Below are positions 37,290 to 45,743 of a stretch of DNA of 64,000 nt, piece by piece. Within the stretch, counting starts at the first letter, position 1. The number at the start of each line of letters is the position of its first letter. Below the pieces are notes generated by a model. The model was not told where the DNA came from. It saw only the letters and a list, made by a program, of their open reading frames with translations, and did not search any database. Made by a program: the position numbers and the translations under genes. The stretch comes from Pricia antarctica (GTDB taxonomy: Bacteria > Bacteroidota > Bacteroidia > Flavobacteriales > Flavobacteriaceae). Location: positions 1-64,000 of the forward strand of contig DRGL01000053.1 in assembly GCA_011050085.1 (NCBI GenBank). Reading direction: 5' to 3'.

Positions 37290-37440
37290 GCTGCTCTGCT
37301 CCTTTACCGCTTCAATGGCGACCTTGGCCTTGAACTATGCACTGAACCTGCTTGCCGGCAGGCAGGTTTTCTTCTTGTTCTTTTCATATTTGACAGGGTC
37401 AAATTACAATTTAACTTCCTGTCCTAAATTTGGGGAGTAT
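37290..37440 (-). pseudogene. Old IS3-family element, 5' part of orfA and outer end (second fragment)
   Basis: Minus strand from ATG 37387: MKRTRRK, then a 24-bp palindrome that shifts the frame, then FSA, a TAG stop where relatives have Gln, and FKAKVAIEAVKEQSS up to the insertion point at 37292. The remainder of the protein is at 35362-36059. The outer end probably lies near 37440 (reverse complement CTCCCCAAATTTAGGACA). At least three separate events have broken this gene. Confidence 0.75.
37345..37368. repeat. Short GC-rich palindrome inserted in the old IS3 orfA
   Basis: AACCTGCTTGCC followed by GGCAGGCAGGTT is a 24-bp palindrome with one G:T pair. It stands out as GC-rich in AT-rich DNA and interrupts orfA between MKRTRRK and FSA. 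Such small palindromes (tgcctgccggcaggca type) occur as dispersed repeats in Bacteroidetes. Confidence 0.6.
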
Positions 37441-37868
37441 TATATACTTCTAATCGAGCTTGCATAGCCACACTACCAAATGATTTAGAATTCTCAAGAG
37501 AGCGACCTCCATTTCGCCGTGAAAATGACGCGGAATACATAATGCAATTGTTTTAATTAAACACGAATGTAAAAAAGGTAAAATCGGGCTTGTAAAAGTG
37601 AAAAGTCATAAATAATCTTAAATTAAAGTTAAAAATACATATCAAGATATCTGCTATGACCAAACTTTACGTAACAATATGGTAATTCAACGGATATTTT
37701 CGTAGTTCACCGTTAAATTTATACAATTAATTACGCTAAAAATTTTTCTGTTCGAGTTAGATTCCTATTTTTGCACCAATGCAGTTTGCCGATAAAATTT
37801 GCATTTCATCGATACTAAAATAAATTTTGTTACGTTTTCGAATCTAATAGTTTTTTATTTAACCACTT
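37441..37868. other. Gene-free, AT-rich region with a promoter box
   Basis: No reading frame is convincing in these 428 bases. TATTTTTG at 37766-37773 fits the Bacteroidetes -7 box TAnnTTTG exactly and TTTT at 37743-37746 lies 19 bases upstream (consensus TTTG). Transcripts would start near 37779 and read into the two genes downstream. Confidence 0.5.
37766..37773 (+). promoter_or_regulatory. Candidate -7 promoter box for the beta-helix protein genes
   Basis: TATTTTTG is an exact TAnnTTTG match. The -33 position at 19-base spacing reads TTTT, one mismatch from TTTG. It lies about 95 bases before ATG 37869. Confidence 0.45.
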
Positions 37869-38234
37869 ATGAAATTATACCCCAATTTAAGAACACAAAC
37901 TTTCTTGTGTCTAATTCTAATTACTTTCTCATTTTTCTTTTCTAATAGCAGAAAAAATAGGTTTCTAAATTTTTGCTTTAAAGACTATTCGAACAATTTT
38001 GATATCTACACTGAGAAATTTGTTGAAACCTTAAGGATTAACACAAATCCTACAACAAACAAACCGGTTAATACTTCCCTCTTAGATTACAATCTTATCC
38101 TCATATATTTCAAACTCGAACATTTGTTCTCTGTGATTAATGATGGACGATTTCAATGTAATAATGATTTTAACAAATATGCACTTCAAATAGAAGTAGT
38201 CCGAAGAGTAAGAAATTCGAAATTACTTAAATAA
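37869..38234 (+). CDS. Small secreted protein of unknown function
   Basis: A 121-residue frame with a signal-peptide-like start (KLYPNLRTQTFLCLILITFS). The leader resembles that of the downstream beta-helix lipoprotein (RLFPKLLKRSIFYFILTTF) in length and spacing, which suggests a duplicated 5' end. The rest shows no known motif: a basic RKNRF patch, then mostly polar residues with three cysteines. It may be a real small exported protein or the decayed front of a lost paralogue. A promoter-like box lies 95 bases upstream and the next gene starts 92 bases downstream. Confidence 0.4.
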   Translation: MKLYPNLRTQTFLCLILITFSFFFSNSRKNRFLNFCFKDYSNNFDIYTEKFVETLRINTNPTTNKPVNTSLLDYNLILIYFKLEHLFSVINDGRFQCNNDFNKYALQIEVVRRVRNSKLLK

Positions 38235-38326
38235 ATTCTGCATGCAATCTCGACAGATATAGAAAACATAATAAGATTTTACTTTTATAAATTTTCCTAA
38301 TTATTAATTAAACCCCAATAAGCATT

Positions 38327-40294
38327 ATGAGATTATTCCCCAAATTACTTAAAAGGTCAATTTTTTACTTTATTTTAACAACGTTTACAGTTATTTTATC
38401 GTGTACTAAAGATGAGAGTATATTACTTGATGACCTAGACAACAATTCGCTGTACGCTGCAAAAAGTAGTACTAATAAGGCACCCGTAGCTATCGCTACA
38501 GCAAGTGTTACTAACGGAACTGCTCCGATAGTAGTTAAATTTTCATCCAACTCGACTGATGATAAAGGTATTTCTAGCTACAAATGGGATTTCGGTAACG
38601 GTATAACCGGTACCAGCGTAAAATCTCCGTCACGCACCTTAAAAAAATCGATAGTATATAATATTAAACTAACGGTTCGTGATGCTAATGGACTCACCTC
38701 TACAGATACAATCAAGGTAGATTTGACGGGAAATAACTCATCGAAAGGTGGTCTTATAGCTAAAGCAAAGGCCTCTGTTATTAATGGTAATGCACCACTT
38801 GTAGTGAAGTTTTCTTCAGAATCTATTGATGATAAAAAAGTTACTGGCTATGCATGGGATTTTGGTAGCGGTATTACACCAACTACCGTTCACAATCCAA
38901 CACGTACTCTTAGAAAGAATGGAATTTATGAGGTAAAGTTAACAGTAAAAGATGCTGATGGTAATACCGACAGCGATATTATTACTATTAATGTAGGGAA
39001 TGTTCCTGACACCTCTAGTTCAGATGATGAAGGTGCTTCTAATTCAAATGAAGAAGGTACTTCAAATGAAGAAGGTACTTCAAATTCCCCTAAATTCAAC
39101 CCTGGAAATTATCCTTCCAATGCTGTTTTTGCTTCGTCATTTGGTTTTAATTCATCTGATGCCACCAGTGCTTTCGAAAAAGCGCTCAAATCGGGAAATT
39201 CATATATTGTAATTGATAAGCAGAGCAGTGATTGGATTATTCAACCTACAAAGTTTTTCGACTTAAGAAATAAGACAATAGTATTTGAACCTGGTGTAAT
39301 AATTAGGCCAAAATCAGGGTCTTTCTCCAGCTCTAGCCAACTTTTTCAACTAATTCGAGCACAAAATGTTATCATTGAAGGTGATGGAGCTACTTTTAAA
39401 ATGAACAATGGTCAAGGAAAACATGCACTTGCAATATACAAAAGTAATAACATAACTGTGCGCGGCTTAACCTTAAGAGAAAGTGGGGGAGATGGAATAT
39501 ATATTGCGGGAGATAATAACACCGGTAGTTATTCACAAAATATAACTTTAGACAACGTTGTATCTACAGATAATAAACGACATGGATTGACTATAATAAG
39601 TGCTGAAGACGTTTATATAAAAAATTCAGATTTTATGAGGTCAAGTGGTAGTACCACAGAGGTTGGGGTTGATTTAGAACCCAACAACAGCTCTGATAGG
39701 TTGGTTAACATTAATTTTGACAACTGTAAATTTGAAGGTAATGATAGCTCTGGATTCGTAATAGGTACTCGAAGTCTGACTAGTTCCTCAACGCCAATTA
39801 GCGTACAGGTCAAAAATAGTGAATTTAGAGGTAATGATCGTTCTCCACATTCTTCACGTCCAAGGACTCAACTGCAATTAAGTCAAGGCAGCCACAATAA
39901 TCCAGTAACAGGTGACGTTCGTTTTGAGAATGTTGAATTCAATCAAAGTGGTAATAAAATAATTTTCACTAAATTATCTGCAAAGTCTTACAAAGTTGTG
40001 TTTAAAGATTGTTCTGCGGAAAATGTATCTATGAATGGCAGGGATCCAGTAATTGAATTACAATCGCTTGGTGTTGCCCAAACAATGGGAGGTTTCACAT
40101 TTGAAAATTTCAAAATGGAGTACGATGCAGATGTTCCTTTTATGAGGCTTCAAGTACCATCTAATGATATTGTTAAGGATATAAGAGGAACATTTACCAT
40201 TGATGAACCAAACAACAACGGTTTAGAAGTAACTGGAGGATACAATACTTCGAATAATCAAAACGTATCAATTAATTATAAGCATATAAATTAG
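38327..40294 (+). CDS. PKD-domain lipoprotein with right-handed beta-helix
   Basis: This 655-residue lipoprotein has lipobox LSC with Cys26. Two PKD domains (about 50-132 and 140-222, with YKWDFGNGITGT and YAWDFGSGITPT) are followed by a flexible linker of repeated SNEEGT units (223-260). A pectin-lyase-like parallel beta-helix fills 265-655. Typical helix rungs are LRESGGDGIYIAGDNN, DNKRHGLTIISAEDVYIKNS and VGVDLEPNNSSD. Such proteins bind or cleave acidic polysaccharides. The active-site residues cannot be assigned. A paralogue of the helix part is encoded at 41813-43090. It is probably surface-exposed and acts on the polymer made by this locus. A terminator follows at 40331. Confidence 0.8.
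   Translation: MRLFPKLLKRSIFYFILTTFTVILSCTKDESILLDDLDNNSLYAAKSSTNKAPVAIATASVTNGTAPIVVKFSSNSTDDKGISSYKWDFGNGITGTSVKSPSRTLKKSIVYNIKLTVRDANGLTSTDTIKVDLTGNNSSKGGLIAKAKASVINGNAPLVVKFSSESIDDKKVTGYAWDFGSGITPTTVHNPTRTLRKNGIYEVKLTVKDADGNTDSDIITINVGNVPDTSSSDDEGASNSNEEGTSNEEGTSNSPKFNPGNYPSNAVFASSFGFNSSDATSAFEKALKSGNSYIVIDKQSSDWIIQPTKFFDLRNKTIVFEPGVIIRPKSGSFSSSSQLFQLIRAQNVIIEGDGATFKMNNGQGKHALAIYKSNNITVRGLTLRESGGDGIYIAGDNNTGSYSQNITLDNVVSTDNKRHGLTIISAEDVYIKNSDFMRSSGSTTEVGVDLEPNNSSDRLVNINFDNCKFEGNDSSGFVIGTRSLTSSSTPISVQVKNSEFRGNDRSPHSSRPRTQLQLSQGSHNNPVTGDVRFENVEFNQSGNKIIFTKLSAKSYKVVFKDCSAENVSMNGRDPVIELQSLGVAQTMGGFTFENFKMEYDADVPFMRLQVPSNDIVKDIRGTFTIDEPNNNGLEVTGGYNTSNNQNVSINYKHIN
39043..39085 (+). repeat. 18-bp tandem repeat in the linker of the beta-helix lipoprotein
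   Basis: TTCAAATGAAGAAGGTAC occurs at 39043-39060 and 39061-39078, followed by a partial third copy; a diverged copy precedes at 39019. It encodes the SNEEGT units of the linker. In-frame copies can expand or contract without breaking the protein. Confidence 0.85.
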
Positions 40295-40330
40295 TGCTCG
40301 AATAGAAATAAATATTTTATATATCTCGAT

Positions 40331-40360
40331 AAACCACGTTTTAAAAAACGTGGTTTTTTT
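40331..40360 (+). terminator. Hairpin terminator after the beta-helix lipoprotein gene
   Basis: A 12-bp stem (40331-40342 with 40345-40356) around AA, core CCACG, followed by a T run. It lies 36 bases after the stop codon. Confidence 0.85.
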
Positions 40361-40369
40361 GTATCAAGA

Positions 40370-41719
40370 TGTATGTCCCGTCCTGAAATAGCGATATACT
40401 AAATTTCAGAGTAATGAAAAAGTCCGAAAAAACAGGCTATGTAAAGCGTGACCAGAAAGAATATTCTGTTTGTTTCAAGCTCTAAGTGGTCCAAGAAATA
40501 GGGCTCGCTCGATAAAGTAGAAGCGAAGCCTGTCAAAAATATTTTATACAGGCTAAATCCACCGTTAGGGAATGGCTAAGGAAATACGGTGATTTTGATT
40601 AGAAGTACCAATCCAAGACAATCGTGGCAAATACACCCGAACAAAAAATCCTCGAATAAAAGGCAAAGGTCAAGCTGTTGGAGAAATATCATGCCAGGAA
40701 TGTACACTTTGCCGAATGCGCCTACATGAAAGCCAGCATTTTTGATATGCTTGTCGACATGTCCGAGAAGGAATTTGACATCCGGACAAGAAAAAATTGA
40801 GGACCCGGGTTATCTACCGCTTTAAAGAAGGGCACAAAGAATCGTTGGTTTCTACCTGTGATCTACTAGAGATTAACAGACAAGTTAACGAAAGACTCGT
40901 AAGATTAAGACAGTATAAATGATCCATTGACCAAAAGGTCATCGGGCTCGTACACGATATCCGTAGCATAACGCCAAGATTGGAGGACAGCAAATTATAA
41001 TTTTGATAAGGAAACGGTTGTCGGCCAAGAAGGTAGGCAGGGACAATTTATTCTGTAAAGTAAGGCCCGACCATAAATAGATAGAGCCGAAGAGGAGTTG
41101 CCACATAACAACAGTCTCCCACCATAGGTTCAGAAAACTTGGAACCTTAAAGGCCCTCGAAGATAGGGAGGCCAAATTCCGTATGGAAAATTTACGTCAC
41201 GAATGTAGGCGATAGGCAATAAATCATACCTGGCGTTGATAACCGATGCATATTCAAAAAAGATAGTGGGCCTTACCGTATGGAGATTACTGTCGGTAGA
41301 AAGCTCGTTGAAAGCCCTGAAAATGGTTATAGGCAACAGGAAGAACAGGGGCTATCCTTTGATGCACCACTCCGATAGAGGCCTGCAATTCTGCTCGAAC
41401 GACTATCATAAACTGTTGAGAGAAAACGTAATAAATGCTCGTATGACCGCAAAATACGACCCATACGAAAATGCGATAGCCGAGAGGATAAACGGAATCT
41501 TAAAGCAGAGTTCGTTATAGCAAGGAAAACTTAGTTCTTCCTCATACTGTTTAAAATTAAGATTAAAATTCTACATTTAAACAGTTCGGTTTTAGGGGAA
41601 GCTTACACCACCTGTCCGATAATATGTTGACCCCGATGCGGATGCACCCTCAAAATGAGCTGAAACCAAATTGCTACAAATCAAAAAAGCTGAACGATAA
41701 TGTAATTGTTCAGGATTAA
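40370..41719 (+). mobile_element. Decayed IS3-family element containing a second IS3 end
   Basis: The plus strand carries an OrfA relic (KKSEKTGYVKRDQKEYSV near 40414, SRSEACQKYFIQAKSTVREW, a zipper ending KAKVKLLEKYHARN) and OrfB pieces with many stops. The best is 41236-41517: ALITDAYSKKIVGLTVWRLL, LMHHSDRGLQFCSNDYHKLL, YDPYENAIAERINGILKQ, the D and E of the DDE triad. The natural C-terminus (MLTPMRMHPQNELK, KSKKLNDNVI) resumes at about 41609-41719. Between them, 41521-41608 ends in GGGGAAGCTTACA, whose reverse complement resembles the end of the complete IS3. It looks like a solo IS end left inside orfB. Confidence 0.8.
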
Positions 41720-41812
41720 GTAATAATTATATAGGATTAAAAAGTATATATATAAAGTCACAATTATTAATCAAATTTTTACAAATATCTTTATTCAGAA
41801 TTTCAAACGTAA

Positions 41813-43090
41813 TTACTGTTCTAAATCAACCTTATAAATTGCATTTAAATTTATATTTACGTTAGCAGCTGAATTATAATTAATGTATTCAAATAAATTA
41901 TTTTGAATTCCTAAAATTGTAACATTTCCAGTTATATTTTCGATTTTTTTTAAAGTACCCAACTTTGAACCACGTATAATTACGAATGGGACTGATTGCA
42001 TATTTTCAATATAAAAATTATTAAAATGATAGCCCCCCAAGGCTCCGAATTCTTTATAATAATCAGGTACTTCTAAATAAATTGCAGGTGATTTACCGTT
42101 TGCGCTTAGACTTCGTACCATGCAATTATCAAACAAAACTGTATATGCATCTGAGCGTTTACGACTATATACCACGCCCCAATTAGAATTTTTAATTAAG
42201 CATTCCCTAAAAATTACAATACCTGTAACGGGACTTTCTTTATTTGCACCAAATATTATTTCGGCCCCCGCCTTGGGATTGTCTAGAGAATGATTTGAAG
42301 AAATTATACAATTTTCAACTAATATTGATATTTTCGCTGATTCCTTTTCTAACTTTCTTAAACCTATAACAATTCCCGGTCCAAAATTATCCCTTATTAC
42401 GCAATTGATTATTCGAATATCACTCACAATATTGTGCTTATTATTTGGTTCGATATCAATCCCAGCAGCAGGCTGTATACCTTTAGTTTCTGCGAAAAGA
42501 CTATTTTCAATCAGGACTCCTTTTGCACTAATTATTGTTATTCCTTGACGTTTGTTGTTCAATGACTTTATATTATTTATAATGATATTTTCAGAATATA
42601 ATTTGTCTTTTGCCCCTGCAATGTAGATTCCGTCACCGCCGGTATCTCTAACAGTTAAGTCTTTAACAACTATATTTTCAGACGCTCTTAAACTAATTCC
42701 ATGTCGCCATTCACCTTCCCTATACTCTTCTTTATTCATGGAAATTTGGCCTCCATTACCTAGTATTTTAATATTTTGGCAGTACAAAAACATAAGAAGA
42801 GCATCGTTAGAATTTTTGAATGCACCATTCTTAGCCTTCAACTCAACCCCCTTTTCTAGGATAATAACTTTATTTTTAATGTTTTTAAATATCATTGGAC
42901 CAATCAACCAAGGCTTAGTTTGGTAATCGATAATTATAGTATCTTTTTTTGATAACAATGCTCTGTGCAAAGCTGTGGTTGGGTCTTGAAAACCAAAAGT
43001 TGAAACTTTAATCGATTGTGAATGTAATTTTATAGTACTAATGAAGTTGAATATTACGCATATCACTAAAAATTTCACATTTAAACTCAT
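41813..43090 (-). CDS. Secreted right-handed beta-helix protein
   Basis: This 425-residue protein has a signal peptide (VIFNFISTIKLHSQ). All of the mature part is a pectin-lyase-like beta-helix, and it is clearly related to the C-terminal half of the plus-strand lipoprotein at 38327. The shared landmarks are VRDTGGDGIYIAG, LNNKRQGITIISAKGVLIEN, AGIDIEPNNKHN, PGIVIGLRKL and SPVTGIVIFREC. It lacks the PKD domains and lipid anchor, so it may be periplasmic or released. The two paralogues face each other across a decayed IS3, which suggests a local duplication followed by rearrangement. The enzymatic activity is unknown. Confidence 0.8.
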   Translation of the reverse strand: MSLNVKFLVICVIFNFISTIKLHSQSIKVSTFGFQDPTTALHRALLSKKDTIIIDYQTKPWLIGPMIFKNIKNKVIILEKGVELKAKNGAFKNSNDALLMFLYCQNIKILGNGGQISMNKEEYREGEWRHGISLRASENIVVKDLTVRDTGGDGIYIAGAKDKLYSENIIINNIKSLNNKRQGITIISAKGVLIENSLFAETKGIQPAAGIDIEPNNKHNIVSDIRIINCVIRDNFGPGIVIGLRKLEKESAKISILVENCIISSNHSLDNPKAGAEIIFGANKESPVTGIVIFRECLIKNSNWGVVYSRKRSDAYTVLFDNCMVRSLSANGKSPAIYLEVPDYYKEFGALGGYHFNNFYIENMQSVPFVIIRGSKLGTLKKIENITGNVTILGIQNNLFEYINYNSAANVNINLNAIYKVDLEQ

Positions 43091-43507
43091 AATTTCTATT
43101 TCTTTTAAAAGATTTAATCCTTCTGAAAGTATTAAAATAGTTGAAAACCATATCCATTTTAATGAAGTAGTATTTAAATTGCTTAAATCCTAAATTATCG
43201 AATGAAGCATTTCTTTAGACCTTAAAATTAGAATCGATATTGGTGTTTTATAAGACGTTAGATTTAAAATAGATTTAAAATAGATTTTATAATAATTGTA
43301 GAACTATTTTATTTTGTGCATTTTGACTATAATATCTTCAGTTTGACAACATTTTTTGGTTTTTAAAGTTATTAGAATATGAGTATCAAAAACATTATAA
43401 TAATATAAACATATGTTTTAAATAAATAATACCTATAGACTAATCTATTTATTGATTTTATAACGGCATCCCAAATACCGTTATAAAATAAAAATCTTAA
43501 CCTACTT
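43091..43507. other. Divergent intergenic region, AT-rich, no gene
   Basis: These 417 bases lie between the divergent beta-helix and pectate-lyase-like genes and must hold both promoters. No convincing frame exists. A short direct repeat (agatttaaaatagatttaaaatag, 43250-43276) is present. No exact TAnnTTTG box was found. Confidence 0.4.
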
Positions 43508-45421
43508 ATGAAATCACCCATTTTTAAAGTCATTCAATTGATGGTATCTGTAATTGTTCTATCCTTAATTTTTTCCTGTAGTAAGGATACTGATTTGTTA
43601 GCCGACTATATTATAGCCGAGAATCACAATGAAATAAGTGTGACCAATTTAGTCGTCGATGATTCCTATGTTATTACAACAAATGCTGAAATTGTGCTGG
43701 ATGTGCTGTATAATGATTCATATTCCAATCCTGACAAGGTGAAAATTGTAGAAGTTTCGCAACCTAATGAGGGAACAGTTGTTATAAACGAGGATAATAC
43801 CCTGACGTTTATCCCAGAGAGCAAAAATTTAGATTCTTCCCACGCTGAAACGCCTAAGGAACTTGACATAAAATATGATGAACCTATTGAAGAAAAATCA
43901 GAACCTTTAATAGTAGATGAAGATAATTCTAAAGATACTGATTCCCCATCTAATGATGTTCCGATGGAAGAAATACCCGCTGAAACAAATAATCCTGTTC
44001 AACATATTGAATCAGAACCCGAGCAACAAACTGAATCCCCAGCCGAAAAAGAAAAAAATGAAAACTTTACCTATACTGTTGAGACCGAAGACGAAAATGG
44101 AAAAACCACCAATGAAACCGGCGAAGTTGAAGTTAAATTTGATTATGGAGAACTAACAGCATTTCCTGAAGCAGAAGGATTTGGAAAAAACACTATCGGA
44201 GGCCGAGGAGGAGTAGTCATACATGTAACAAATTTAAGTGATAATGGTCCAGGTAGTTTAAGAAATGCATTGGAAAAAATACAAGGGAAAAGAACTATCG
44301 TTTTTGACGTTTCCGGCTATATAGTGTTAAAATCACAATTGAAAATTAGGACTGGTTACGGAGAAGTAACTATTGCAGGGCAAACAGCACCAGGTGAAGG
44401 TATAACCCTCCGCGGACATGGCATAGAGATCTGGGATAGTGAAGTTATAATTAGATATTTGAGAATTCGTGTCGGTACCGAACAACATAATCCTGAAGAA
44501 TTGGAATTAGATGCTATACGTATTGGACGAGTTAAAAGCGGAATCACAAATAATATTATTGTAGATCATTGTTCATTTTCATGGGCAACTGATGAACTTG
44601 CATCTATTAATTCCGTAACCGAGGGCGCAAGTATTCAGAATGTAACTTATCAAAATTGTATAATGGCTGAAGCAATCATATCCAGGTATGGAATGTTAGT
44701 TGGTGCGGGTGTGTCAAGAATATCGGTTTATAACAATTTATTTGCTCATAACGCTCAAAGAAATATTCGTAATAGCTATAGCGCTCCTGAAATCGAGTTT
44801 GAATTTATAAATAATATTATATATGATTATAACAGGGCAACTGAAATATCATTTGGTAATACGATCGATATAATCGGTAATATTTACAAGATTAATTCTA
44901 GCCCAGAAGATACTTACGCCATTAGCTACGGAAGAAGTCCACTAAAGCCGGACTATAATCCAGCTAAAGGTAATATTCATCAATCCGATAATAGAACTAT
45001 AAACACAAACTTTGCAAAAACAAATTCTAAATTTGATCTTTATGGTAAATCCAATAGAGTTATAACTCACTCTTTGATAAACCCAACTCCATCTGTCGAT
45101 TTAGAAAATAAGTTGTTAAATGATTTAGGGGCTAATATCTATGAAAGCCCAGTTGATAAAAGAATTTTAGAAGAATATAAAACATCAACAGGATCGCAGG
45201 TAAGTAGTTATACAGATACTGAATTATTTTTTGGAGGGTACCCTATATTAAAAAGCGAAAGCCGGCCTAACAATTATGATATGGATAGAGATGGGATGTC
45301 GGACTCATGGGAAATCTTACATTCACTTGACCCAAGTAATCCAAAAGATGGAAAAGAGGATAAGAATGGAGACGGCTTTACTAATCTCGAAGATTTTTTG
45401 CACTCTCTGACTATAAAATAA
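43508..45421 (+). CDS. PL1-type pectate lyase-like lipoprotein
   Basis: This 637-residue lipoprotein has Cys24 in the lipobox FSC. Residues about 47-118 and 195-215 form one cadherin-like (DDSYVITTNAEIVLDVLYND, then FTYTVETEDENGK) Ig domain that is interrupted by an 80-residue acidic, proline-rich insert. The catalytic module (about 217-560) starts AFPEAEGFGKNTIGGRGG, continues VTNLSDNGPGSLRNALE, TIAGQTAPGEGITLRG, VIIRYLRIRVGT and DHCSFSWATDE, as in PL1 pectate lyases that cleave polygalacturonate by beta-elimination. The C-terminus has calcium-type loops DMDRDGMSDSWE and DKNGDGFTNLEDF. Its presence in a locus that makes UDP-GalA suggests a polymer-editing role. A weak terminator follows. Confidence 0.85.
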   Translation: MKSPIFKVIQLMVSVIVLSLIFSCSKDTDLLADYIIAENHNEISVTNLVVDDSYVITTNAEIVLDVLYNDSYSNPDKVKIVEVSQPNEGTVVINEDNTLTFIPESKNLDSSHAETPKELDIKYDEPIEEKSEPLIVDEDNSKDTDSPSNDVPMEEIPAETNNPVQHIESEPEQQTESPAEKEKNENFTYTVETEDENGKTTNETGEVEVKFDYGELTAFPEAEGFGKNTIGGRGGVVIHVTNLSDNGPGSLRNALEKIQGKRTIVFDVSGYIVLKSQLKIRTGYGEVTIAGQTAPGEGITLRGHGIEIWDSEVIIRYLRIRVGTEQHNPEELELDAIRIGRVKSGITNNIIVDHCSFSWATDELASINSVTEGASIQNVTYQNCIMAEAIISRYGMLVGAGVSRISVYNNLFAHNAQRNIRNSYSAPEIEFEFINNIIYDYNRATEISFGNTIDIIGNIYKINSSPEDTYAISYGRSPLKPDYNPAKGNIHQSDNRTINTNFAKTNSKFDLYGKSNRVITHSLINPTPSVDLENKLLNDLGANIYESPVDKRILEEYKTSTGSQVSSYTDTELFFGGYPILKSESRPNNYDMDRDGMSDSWEILHSLDPSNPKDGKEDKNGDGFTNLEDFLHSLTIK

Positions 45422-45444
45422 TTTTCATATAATTTTAGATTTTC

Positions 45445-45469
45445 AAAGCGGAGGTTCCACCTCTGCTTT
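45445..45469 (+). terminator. Hairpin terminator after the lyase-like gene
   Basis: An 11-bp stem (AAAGCGGAGGT with ACCTCTGCTTT, one G:T pair) closes a three-base loop, followed by only a weak T run. Confidence 0.6.
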
Positions 45470-45481
45470 ATAATTTCGTAC

Positions 45482-45664
45482 TTAAATCATTTGTGCTAAA
45501 TCATTGCAAATACACTCAGTTTCAGCTTCAACCAATTTTTGTGCAATTAAGGGAATTTTGTAGGCTAAATAAAAAGCATTTGTCATCTTTGTACCGTCTA
45601 TGTCAACTATAGTTGTATAATAATTGTACTTCACTATTTTTTGATTTCGTAAATTAAAAATCAA
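45482..45664 (-). other. Unassigned short reading frame
   Basis: A 60-codon minus-strand frame within the 322-base gap 45422-45743. The segment VDIDGTKMTNAFYLAYKIPL looks more protein-like than random AT-rich DNA, but no family is recognised. It may be a remnant. The rest of the gap holds only the hairpin at 45445. Confidence 0.2.
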
Positions 45665-45743
45665 CTTTCATTTAAATGAATCTTTGACTTTATTTTAAAC
45701 TAACTTTTTAAACATTCATTTTTAGATTTTCATATTAAATATT

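Noticed and set aside
40939-41336. Minus-strand frames inside the IS3 relic
   Set aside because: They are shadows of the decayed plus-strand orfB with its DDE landmarks.
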